The translations under genes were made by a program, and so were the position numbers. This document shows positions 9,401-15,881 of a stretch of DNA of 22,987 nt, in pieces; within the stretch, counting starts at the first letter, position 1; each line of letters begins with the position of its first letter. Origin of the DNA: QQUD01 sp039029915 (lineage in GTDB: Bacteria > Chloroflexota > Anaerolineae > Promineifilales > Promineifilaceae); NCBI GenBank assembly GCA_039029915.1, contig JBCCFD010000079.1, positions 1-22,987 of the forward strand. The letters are read 5' to 3'. The notes under the pieces are model-generated. The model was given only the letters and a program-made list of their open reading frames with translations, made no database searches and had not been told where the DNA came from.

Positions 9401-10227
9401 AAGCCGTCTTGCTGAGCTATCTTTGTCCATATGCCGTTTTGGAATCGCTGTAATCCAGCTTGATGACCAATCCACAGCGCGCCATTGCTGGTGAAATCGA
9501 TGTCGAGAACGTTGTCGCTGCCTAAATCCCCTTGTCCAAAGGTGACATTTTCCCAATTGCGGCCGTCAAAAAAGATGAGTCCTCGGTCTGTGGCTGCCCA
9601 GATTTGGTCGCTTCCCGGCACCGTGATGACATGACGCACATTTTGGCTACGAAGGGCAAACACGGTGTTGATAGCGTTAAAATTAGTCCATCGTTCCCCG
9701 TCATACCGGTCTAAGCCGTTTGGCGTTGCCACCCAGATAGCACCATCGCTGGTAACGGTTACATCATTTATTTGATTGTTGGATAGTCCTTCATCCGTGG
9801 TGAATGTGGTCCAAATACGGCCGTTAAAATTAGATACCCCACCTGACTGTGTGCCCACCCAAAGCGAGCGATCCGTTCCCTCTGCCAGAGCTGTTACCCG
9901 ATTGCTTGCCAGACCGTGTTCACTTTTAAAGTGAGCTATTTCACCCGACCCTAAAGCTTGTACGATCAATCCACCATCTGACCCGATCCACAAATAGTTG
10001 TCTAAAATCATTAGCTCATTAATTGCATCGGTGGTGGTGAAGCTTTGCCATTGAGGATGGGCAGAAACAGGCACGGGTAGCTGGTCCCAAGTAACAGGCT
10101 GGAAGCTTACGGAAGTGTCTCGATAAAGTGGTTGTGACGTCATCCAGTAGCCAACAACAGTGCCGACTGTCGCTAGAAAAAAGAGGAAGACAAACCATCG
10201 GAAAATGCGCGTCCATCGGTGTTGCAT
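6484..10227 (-). CDS. Giant membrane-anchored Reg_prop beta-propeller protein
   Basis: The product is 1247 aa from the ATG at 10227. The frame stays open a further 100 codons upstream, but that part is low-complexity, would run into the divergent M20 gene and lacks a signal sequence. From 10227 the protein opens with a basic stretch and one strong hydrophobic segment (residues about 10-30, FRWFVFLFFLATVGTVVGYW). Almost everything after is two-component-regulator-type propeller repeats (Reg_prop), each with a core like LWVGTQSGGV or IWVATPNGL and often D-G-x-W plus GL-N/D-x-x-V. I count about 28 by eye, which would fit four seven-bladed or two fourteen-bladed propellers. In Bacteroidota such arrays form the periplasmic part of hybrid two-component sensors, but no kinase, HAMP or response-regulator domain follows and the protein ends inside the last blade. 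An extracellular ligand-binding or scaffold role is inferred. No clear Shine-Dalgarno site precedes the start. Confidence 0.82.
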   Translation of the reverse strand: MQHRWTRIFRWFVFLFFLATVGTVVGYWMTSQPLYRDTSVSFQPVTWDQLPVPVSAHPQWQSFTTTDAINELMILDNYLWIGSDGGLIVQALGSGEIAHFKSEHGLASNRVTALAEGTDRSLWVGTQSGGVSNFNGRIWTTFTTDEGLSNNQINDVTVTSDGAIWVATPNGLDRYDGERWTNFNAINTVFALRSQNVRHVITVPGSDQIWAATDRGLIFFDGRNWENVTFGQGDLGSDNVLDIDFTSNGALWIGHQAGLQRFQNGIWTKIAQQDGLLDPEVHWVTAVSETEVWLGYREDIGAVSQMTLQNGVPVFTHWDTAVHFENATLNTVLQAGSVPLLGTTKGLYQLNGTEWQLIQLPSDIPSHQVNDIVGARGAVWSSGAFGIGRYDGANWQFFDQSDGLISQEVHHLTIGPDQTPYAAYGVAGMGLSQFRSNGSWESIECPTSAPHSMNIFDGLEDQNGRYWFVSDRGLARYDESGWEIFTPFHGLPDGRLWDVDEAPDGTIWVAGQFGFAFQSGDSWEHIPKEDAQQVTVSPNGTVWGVTIEEVLKLEGSTATVISPVPSPHVGTIDATSEALWMATADGVARLDAQTLSWFSYSIGEGLPFNRTPVVTVDEQEQVWAISESGPREPTNGYFIPYNFNLRYVSKLVNNRWEPTLIADKNRPLHGIIMDMLEDDNGDIWVGTLAGVSRFDGTSWRSYTMANGLLAPEVFKLAEGFGGVWIVTQNGIVQLIEDGQNNITTHNRLVWNGDAFLRLDIEIAPDGTLWASNGINLYQFNGTEWREFAVDQSLGISRIDSLTFDNNGRLWAGMSLQGDLLQDAQRIFLGVFENNQWRWQAVRSLSQPQPNSLNELAFDSDGRLWGASTNGAWRFDINRPNFGEATFGFRAPIEQITDIDFTPEGATILPSRFSNNLITVQDDEVELALVPIPNATGIHSTLSASDGAVWVGANQGLARFKNEEWTVFPAQTFQTEGTSTWLTPLSNNQFWIGTSQGQIITFEDGAVSQLPLFTDSRSIERPFAITSIFPQADDGVLIGSVLGGVAQYNSSSGWHRFGSSASLYDGILQDIAFQGTTAWFATSEGVVTRDVFSEEPCFVNQEAEWQNAKLVFPTVNNELWFLDGQVVYWLDDGQLGRGGYQALPVGTTGLDGSVWFSTPNGLMRHGNGRSRQLFSDLPTESPINSLTVDNNNRLWMGTQEGAFIFDLRNWDTLQAKDGLADNQINQISFAPDGTIWFITAGGLSRYQP

Positions 10228-10448
10228 ACCGTTGATTTTATCGTTCAATTTGATTGTGGGGAATTTTCTAAGGTTTCTGTAAAATGAGGTGGGATTGAGT
10301 AAGAGGATAGAGCTGGTGCTAGAGCTAGAGAATTGAGCTCGAGTTGCCAAAAATGAGTGCAAGCAGAATCTGGATGATACAGCTTCTTTGGCTAACCAAT
10401 TGATAAAGTGACCAACTGACGAACTAACTATGAAGGAGGGATTTGCAA

Positions 10449-11819
10449 ATGGAGCAACTTGATTTAACGGCCGTAATTCAACATATTGAAACGCATCAGA
10501 GAAACTACCTAGAGCGGCTGAAGTCATATTTAAGCCAGCCGAGCATTAGTGCACACGGTGTTGGCATTCAAGAAACGGCCAATTTTTTGCAGGATTGGCT
10601 ATCTGATTTAGGGTTTGAAGCAGAGCAAAAGCCAACAGATGGATGGCCTATGGTAATGGGAACCCGAATCGAAGATGATGCTTTGCCAACGGTATTGCTT
10701 TATGGTCATTATGATGTTCAGCCTGCAGACCCGCTTGATTTATGGGTCTCTCCGCCATTTGAACCGACAGAACGAAACGGCCGCTTGTACGCCCGAGGTG
10801 TCGGTGATAACAAAGGCCAGCATACAGCCCACCTTTTTGCCATCGAATCCCTGCTCGCCGTTCATGGCAAATTGCCCTGCAACATTCTTTTTATGCTCGA
10901 AGGTGAAGAGGAAGTGGGCAGCCCCAATATTGCCTCTTTCATGGAACAATTTAAAGATAAAATAAAAGCAGATTTGGTGGTGATTTCTGATGGCCCAGTT
11001 GACCCTAGCGGTAAATCATCAATTGAGTTTGGGGTGCGGGGCGTGGCTTCTTTTGAGCTTCGAGCCAAGGGGGCCAACCGAGATTTACATTCAGGCAACT
11101 TTGGTGGCGTTGCCCCTAACCCGCTGTGGACACTTGTGCACCTGCTGGCCACTATGAAAAATGACGACGGGCATATCACCATTGAAGGCCTATATGATGA
11201 TGTAGAACCGCCAACTGCGCTGGAAAAGGAAGCGTTGGCGACGTTACCTATCGATGTTGAGGCCGTCAAAAAAGAGCTAGAATTAACAAAGCTTGATGCT
11301 CCACAGGAACGGCCGTATTTTGACCGACTTTCCCTGTGGCCTACTTTAACGATCAACGGCCTGCACGGTGGCTATGGTGGCCCTTCTTCAAAAACGGTTC
11401 TGCCCAATACGGCCGTTGCCAAATGTGACATTCGCTTGGTTGAGGCGCAAACCGTTCAAGATATCTTTGATAAGGTGGATGCCCACGTGCAAAAACATGC
11501 GCCAGATGTCGAGTTTATTCGTCAAGGGGGGATGGATCCGTCAAAGACGCCGCTTGATTCCCCGTTTACTGAACCAATTAAGCAAGCAATAACGGCCGTT
11601 CAAGGGGAAACGCCGCTTTTGCGCCCCGCGATGGGCGGCAGTTTACCAAACTATGTTTTTACTAAAACGCTGGGCCTGCATACCTTCGTAATTCCCTATG
11701 CTAATGCCGATGAAGATAATCACGCCCCCAATGAAAATATGGAAATTTGGCGCATATTCAATGGAATCAAAACAAGCGCCTCAATTTTGATGCATTTGGG
11801 CAAATGGAAAATTGATTAA
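10449..11819 (+). CDS. M20-family metallodipeptidase
   Basis: The product is 456 aa. AAGGAGGG at 10433-10440 sets the ATG at 10449; a TTG at 10443 is too close to it. It belongs to the ArgE/DapE/carnosinase-like M20 family. Visible two-zinc ligands and catalytic residues are His87 and Asp89 (GHYDVQP), Asp120 (GVGDNKG), Glu154-Glu155 (GEEEVGS), Asp181 (SDGP) and His425 (DNHAPNEN). The HSGNFGG block near 214-220 lies in the dimerisation-lid region. The family hydrolyses dipeptides and short peptides in the cytoplasm. It heads a plus-strand run with an M55 D-aminopeptidase (48-nt gap) and an isochorismatase-fold hydrolase, which suggests a peptide-salvage operon. It is divergent from the propeller gene across a 221-bp gap. 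Exact peptide specificity cannot be read from sequence. Confidence 0.92.
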   Translation: MEQLDLTAVIQHIETHQRNYLERLKSYLSQPSISAHGVGIQETANFLQDWLSDLGFEAEQKPTDGWPMVMGTRIEDDALPTVLLYGHYDVQPADPLDLWVSPPFEPTERNGRLYARGVGDNKGQHTAHLFAIESLLAVHGKLPCNILFMLEGEEEVGSPNIASFMEQFKDKIKADLVVISDGPVDPSGKSSIEFGVRGVASFELRAKGANRDLHSGNFGGVAPNPLWTLVHLLATMKNDDGHITIEGLYDDVEPPTALEKEALATLPIDVEAVKKELELTKLDAPQERPYFDRLSLWPTLTINGLHGGYGGPSSKTVLPNTAVAKCDIRLVEAQTVQDIFDKVDAHVQKHAPDVEFIRQGGMDPSKTPLDSPFTEPIKQAITAVQGETPLLRPAMGGSLPNYVFTKTLGLHTFVIPYANADEDNHAPNENMEIWRIFNGIKTSASILMHLGKWKID

Positions 11820-11867
11820 TGTTGCATAGAACTGTTTGGTAAAAAAGGCTTGGGGCCAGGAGGAATA

Positions 11868-12680
11868 ATGCGCGTACTTATCATGTCAGATATGGAGGGA
11901 GTCAGCGGGATTGTTGTTTGGGATCAGGTAACCGGGGGACATCCAATGTATGAGGAAGGGCGAGTGCTCTATACTGAAGAGATCAACGCCGCTGTGCGTG
12001 GTGCCAAGCGGGCCGGTGCAACCGAAATTGTATGTGTCGATTGTCACGGAGCGGGGAAAGGCTGGTCGTTTAACTCCTACGTGCCAGAATTGCTCGATCC
12101 CGATTGTGAATGGGTCGCTCATCACGCTTGGGGACGCTATACCGAGCTATTAGAAAAAGGGTGTGATGCCGCATTGATGGTTGGCATGCACGCTAGAGCT
12201 GGCACGCCAGACGGCGTTCTGTGTCACACTATTTCAACCGTAAAGTGGCGCAATCTGTGGTTTAACGAAGATTTGGTTGGCGAGTTGGGGGTAAATGCCG
12301 CCATTTGTGGAGTTTACAATTGTCCTGTTGCTTTAGTCACTGGCGACGATGCCGTCATTCGGGAAAGTCGAGAAATTCTAGGTGATGCCCCAACATATGT
12401 TTCTGTGAAAAAAGGTTTGAGTCGCTTCTCTGCCAGGCAAATTCCGCCCGTTCGTGCCCGCGAAATGATTGAAGAAGGTGCTTACCAATCTCTTCAGAAC
12501 CTTGACCGCTTGAAGCTGTATCAGCCTGCCTCACCCGTAGAGATTACTGTCGAGGTTGATACGGTTGACAAAACCCTTGATTTTAAAGGATTACACGGTG
12601 TTGAAATTGTTGATCCGTTAAAGGTGGTCAGTCGAGCTGAGGATTGGATGTCGGCTTGGAATCAAATTTGGCATTGGTGA
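11868..12680 (+). CDS. M55-family D-aminopeptidase (DppA-like)
   Basis: The product is 270 aa from the ATG at 11868, with AGGAGG at 11858-11863; an upstream in-frame TTG (11850) is not supported. The sequence follows Bacillus subtilis DppA closely at its key sites: Asp8 and Glu10 in SDMEGVSG, His60 in VDCHGAG, His108 in GMHARAG and Cys119 in DGVLCH. The last two have the same 11-residue spacing as the family's zinc His and catalytic Cys. DppA is a self-compartmentalising decameric zinc enzyme that releases N-terminal D-amino acids, for example from D-Ala-D-Ala peptides. With the M20 dipeptidase upstream, a role in processing peptidoglycan-derived or other D-containing peptides is inferred. 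No dipeptide transporter genes (as in the Bacillus dpp operon) are seen here. Confidence 0.9.
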   Translation: MRVLIMSDMEGVSGIVVWDQVTGGHPMYEEGRVLYTEEINAAVRGAKRAGATEIVCVDCHGAGKGWSFNSYVPELLDPDCEWVAHHAWGRYTELLEKGCDAALMVGMHARAGTPDGVLCHTISTVKWRNLWFNEDLVGELGVNAAICGVYNCPVALVTGDDAVIRESREILGDAPTYVSVKKGLSRFSARQIPPVRAREMIEEGAYQSLQNLDRLKLYQPASPVEITVEVDTVDKTLDFKGLHGVEIVDPLKVVSRAEDWMSAWNQIWHW

Positions 12681-12718
12681 ATTCGCGTAGAGTGGACTCA
12701 AAATCACTTTAGGAAAAA

Positions 12719-13336
12719 ATGATGAAGGAACAACGCAACTTAATCGAGGGGAATCCTGTTTTAGTGGTGATCGATATTCAAGGTGGCGCAGAACGTCCTG
12801 ATGAGCCATCTGGCATACCGCTCATGCCTGATTATGATGAACGGATGCAACTAGCCCCTGTTTTGATCAATAAAGCGCGGGAATGTGATGTACCGATTGT
12901 CTTTTTTCAAGAGGCCCACCGTCGGGATTTAATCGATTTCGGCCGTGAATTAGATGGTGCAGAAGGCATTCACTTATTGGAAGGAGAGCCCGGTACCGAG
13001 CTAGCGCCAATGCTTGGCCTGCGACCAGACGATTATTTTATTCGAAAGCGTCGATATTCAGGTTTTTTTGGAACCGAGTTTGAGATATTACTTAAGGGAC
13101 TGAAGGCCAGCACGCTGATCTTAATTGGCGGTCATACGGATGTATGCGTGCATTACACCTTTGTCGATGGACATCAGCACGATTACTTTTGTCGCATCGT
13201 GGAAGATTGTGTGGCTGGGTCGAGCCTTGAGGCGCATGAGGCGGCGCTTCGAGCAATGGAATATTTGCAAACCGGTGCTCGTCGCACCGTGGCTGAGGTC
13301 CTCGATGCGTTTGAGGCTCTTGACCGTAATCGCTAG
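12719..13336 (+). CDS. Isochorismatase-family cysteine hydrolase
   Basis: The product is 205 aa. AGGA at 12711-12714 precedes two consecutive ATGs (12719 and 12722); the second has the more usual spacing. The catalytic triad of the family is present: Asp19 (VVIDIQ), Lys110 (YFIRKRRYSGFFGTEF) and Cys143 (GGHTDVCVHYT), with the cis-peptide region GGH-TDVC. Members include nicotinamidase, N-carbamoylsarcosine amidase, ureidoacrylate hydrolase and true isochorismatase. The Asp-Lys-Cys set points to an amidase or other C-N hydrolase rather than isochorismatase itself, but the substrate cannot be fixed. It is third in the plus-strand run, 38 nt after the M55 gene. Its TAG stop overlaps the stop of the convergent MATE gene (CTAG at 13333-13336). 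Confidence 0.88.
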   Translation: MMKEQRNLIEGNPVLVVIDIQGGAERPDEPSGIPLMPDYDERMQLAPVLINKARECDVPIVFFQEAHRRDLIDFGRELDGAEGIHLLEGEPGTELAPMLGLRPDDYFIRKRRYSGFFGTEFEILLKGLKASTLILIGGHTDVCVHYTFVDGHQHDYFCRIVEDCVAGSSLEAHEAALRAMEYLQTGARRTVAEVLDAFEALDRNR

Positions 13337-14700
13337 ATTTGAATCCTTTTCCAAACCCCTGAGCGGAAGCGGAGGAAGTAAACGATGCTTAGCCCAATGA
13401 GATAAACAAGCGCGCCGGCCCAAGCTTCCCATATGCCGCCGTTAAAACGGAAGATAAGCAAATATACGAGCGGGATAAATACCCCCCACGCTAAAATGAT
13501 TCGGCTAAGCATCGTGAATCTTGTGTCACCTGCTCCTGAGAGTGCTCCTGATAGCACAATGCCGATGCCATCGAAGATTTGATAGAGGGCCACCAATCGC
13601 AAAATGGTGACGCCAGCCTCAATAACGGCCGTTTCCTGACTAAACACCCCAATCAGGGCAGCAGGGGCGATCAAGTAAGACGCTCCAATGGCACCCATGC
13701 CCCCCATAGCCAAATACATCGCTCGATAGCCCACTTTTTCCGCTAACTCTGGTTCTTTGGCGCCAAGATGCTTTGAGACCAAGCTTGAGGCAGCCATGGC
13801 AATCGCAATACCAAAAGTAAAAGAGACGCTCATAAATTGGAGCGCAATTTGATTCGCTGCCAGGATTTCAGTGCCCAAGCGGGCAATCAGGGCAAAGAAG
13901 ATACTAAAAGAAGCGATTTCAATAAAGTCTCCCAGCCCCATTGGTAAACCGATAGAAAGCACTGACTTGACTTCCGACCAAGTTGAAAATCGGAGCTGCC
14001 TGCTGTTAAATTTTTGGTGATTGGCTTTGGAGAAAAGAATTGCTGCGCTCAAAATAGCATTGATGCTGTTTGCTAAAACTGTGGCTGTGGCCGCCCCACG
14101 GACCCCCATAGCAGGGACCCCTAAGTTTCCCAGTACAAGCAGCCAATCTAGAAAAATGTTGATACCCACCGTGATCCAAGCCAAAATCATGGGGGTTCGG
14201 GAGTCTCCACGACCAACAAGAAAACCCCAAACGACGCCGCTGAACATGATGAGGGGGATTTCAAGCGAGCGAATGCGGGCGTAGGCAATTCCTAAGCTGC
14301 CCACATTGCTATTATCTGCTGGTGCCGCCAGATTGATTATTTGTGTGAACAAGAAGGGGAGGATAAAGGTAATGAGTGACAGCCAGGCAATGGTGTTGAT
14401 ACTTTGCCATACGGCCGTTCCTAATTTGCTGTTATCCTGTTCGCCGTGGGCGCGACCCACAAATACAACAGTGCTGTTAGCCGTACCGCGAAACAGCATA
14501 AACACAGCGAAGTAGATCACACTTGCTAAACCTACTGCCGCCACAGCGTCAGTGCCAATTCGGGAAACGAAAAAAGTATCCGCTACGCCAAGTAGCGTTT
14601 GGGATAGATTTAATAAAACAAGAGGACCAGCTAGCTTAGCGACCTCAAGAGTAATGTTTGTGCTTGATTGTTGGGTTTGCGGGGATAGTTGGGTGTCCAT
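13333..14700 (-). CDS. MATE-family multidrug/toxin exporter
   Basis: The product is 455 aa, the usual MATE length, with about 12 hydrophobic segments. The N-terminal region (VAKLAGPLVLLNLSQTLLGVADTFFVSRIG) is the typical first MatE helix, and GDTRFTMLSRIILAWG near the C-terminal half is also characteristic (the G-D/A-G-x-T-R motif). The two halves are homologous: SGVVWGFLVGRGDSRTPM in the first mirrors SGALSGAGDTRFTM in the second. It sits in the inner membrane and exports cationic or other small molecules using a Na+ or H+ gradient; the substrate is unknown. The start at 14700 has no Shine-Dalgarno motif and abuts a 17-bp inverted repeat (14700-14748) that would include the start codon's first base. 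It lies downstream of manA (63-nt gap), but the hairpin makes simple co-expression uncertain. Confidence 0.92.
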   Translation of the reverse strand: MDTQLSPQTQQSSTNITLEVAKLAGPLVLLNLSQTLLGVADTFFVSRIGTDAVAAVGLASVIYFAVFMLFRGTANSTVVFVGRAHGEQDNSKLGTAVWQSINTIAWLSLITFILPFLFTQIINLAAPADNSNVGSLGIAYARIRSLEIPLIMFSGVVWGFLVGRGDSRTPMILAWITVGINIFLDWLLVLGNLGVPAMGVRGAATATVLANSINAILSAAILFSKANHQKFNSRQLRFSTWSEVKSVLSIGLPMGLGDFIEIASFSIFFALIARLGTEILAANQIALQFMSVSFTFGIAIAMAASSLVSKHLGAKEPELAEKVGYRAMYLAMGGMGAIGASYLIAPAALIGVFSQETAVIEAGVTILRLVALYQIFDGIGIVLSGALSGAGDTRFTMLSRIILAWGVFIPLVYLLIFRFNGGIWEAWAGALVYLIGLSIVYFLRFRSGVWKRIQI

Positions 14701-14748
14701 AGTTAATTGACAATTGTCGATTGCTGATTGCCAATTGTCAATTAACTA
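14700..14748. repeat. 17-bp perfect inverted repeat at the MATE translation start
   Basis: TAGTTAATTGACAATTG (14700-14716) and CAATTGTCAATTAACTA (14732-14748) are exact reverse complements separated by 15 nt. On the coding (minus) strand the 3' arm ends with the A of the MATE start codon, so the place where a ribosome-binding site would lie is inside the stem. The stem is A/T-rich and has no U-run, so it is a poor terminator. ATTGACAATT-type sequence also occurs as simple repeats in some genomes. Confidence 0.7.
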
Positions 14749-14763
14749 GAAATAAATGTTCAT

Positions 14764-15753
14764 TTATCTGACGTAGCTGCGCAGGAAGATAGCCCCGTTT
14801 TGCGACGTGATTTTGAATTGACCCAAGGCAGCTGGGAGGAGCGTGAATTGAACGGCCGTGATTTCTAAATCGTTCACCTTTGCCTCACCATCAATGACGC
14901 CCCAGATTTCAAGCGAACGGCCGTCACATTTTCCTTCAAACGTTGCTCCGGCACTAATTTCAACGCGTTCGGTTGTGAAATATTTGTTGGCGCACAGTTC
15001 AGCCCGTGAAATACCGTTTCCTTCTGAAGTGGCTTTTGGCGGGCATATTTGGGGCGCAACTTGGTCGAAATTGATGACGTCCATCGCTTTATCAATATGC
15101 AGCTCACGAGGTTTTCCATTTTGCAGTCGATTCCAATCATATACGCGATAGGTAGTATTGGAATTTTGCTGAATTTCAGCAATGAGCAAACCGTCCATGA
15201 TTGCGTGTAGCGAGCCCGCGGGGACGCACACCACATCCCCAGCTTTGACAGGGATATGATGCAAGAACGGCTCAAGATTTCCGTCAGCGATGGCTTGACG
15301 GAAAGCCTCTGGTGTGGTCCCTTCGGTTACACCGAGAATGACGCTGGCATTAGGTTTGGCAGCAAGCACGACCCACATTTCAGTTTTTCCCAGCTCGTTG
15401 CCTTCGTTAGCAAGGGCGTAGTTATCTTCGGGGTGGACCTGAACGGAAAGCTGTCGATTGGCGTCAAGGATTTTGATGAGTAGGGGGAACTTGTTACGCT
15501 CTTGTGCCCAAGCGTTATTTGAGCCAATTAGATCAAGCCCGAGTTCTTGGTGAACTTCGGTGAGCAGCTTGCCAGAAAAACGGCCGTTTTCCACAATTGT
15601 CGTCCCATCTTTGTGGCCAGCGATTTCCCAACTTTCAGCGATATTGCCCTCAGGTAATGGCCGTCCTAATTTATCAGCTAAATTACGACCTCCCCAAATG
15701 TAATCTTTGAGAACAGGTTTAAATAAGAGGGGGTAGAGGTTTTTTGTGGTCAT
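14764..15753 (-). CDS. manA: Mannose-6-phosphate isomerase, class I
   Basis: The product is 329 aa, close to Bacillus-type ManA (about 315). It interconverts mannose 6-phosphate and fructose 6-phosphate in the cytoplasm. Cupin zinc ligands are visible: Gln105 and His107 (QVHPED), Glu125 (GKTEMW) and His183 (AGSLHAI). YIWGGRNLADKLG near the start and the YRVYDWNR block are family signatures. The ATG at 15753 is the first Met of the frame; no strong Shine-Dalgarno site precedes it. It lies 128 nt downstream of glgB on the same strand, so hexose-phosphate supply and glycogen branching may share a transcript, although the gap could hold its own promoter. Substrate assignment within the class I phosphomannose isomerase family is well supported. 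Confidence 0.93.
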   Translation of the reverse strand: MTTKNLYPLLFKPVLKDYIWGGRNLADKLGRPLPEGNIAESWEIAGHKDGTTIVENGRFSGKLLTEVHQELGLDLIGSNNAWAQERNKFPLLIKILDANRQLSVQVHPEDNYALANEGNELGKTEMWVVLAAKPNASVILGVTEGTTPEAFRQAIADGNLEPFLHHIPVKAGDVVCVPAGSLHAIMDGLLIAEIQQNSNTTYRVYDWNRLQNGKPRELHIDKAMDVINFDQVAPQICPPKATSEGNGISRAELCANKYFTTERVEISAGATFEGKCDGRSLEIWGVIDGEAKVNDLEITAVQFTLLPAALGQFKITSQNGAIFLRSYVR

Positions 15754-15881
15754 AGGTAGGTTATTGATGAGTGGTAATTTGTAATCAGTTTTTGGTTATT
15801 CGTATTTTAGGCAAACTCGCTTGGTATCAGAAGATGACATTTGATTAAAACTCATCTATTAAATTACTCAAAGCTTAGAGG

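Noticed and set aside
10228..10527. 100-codon upstream extension of the giant propeller gene
   Set aside because: It would overlap the divergent M20 gene by about 80 bp, is Ser-rich with no recognisable domain, and hides the N-terminal membrane anchor that begins at 10227.
10862..11356. 164-codon minus-strand ORF inside the M20 gene
   Set aside because: Ser/Pro-rich shadow of a well-supported metallopeptidase gene.
14874..15275. 133-codon minus-strand ORF in a different frame of manA
   Set aside because: Overlaps the conserved zinc-ligand part of manA; composition is that of an out-of-frame translation.
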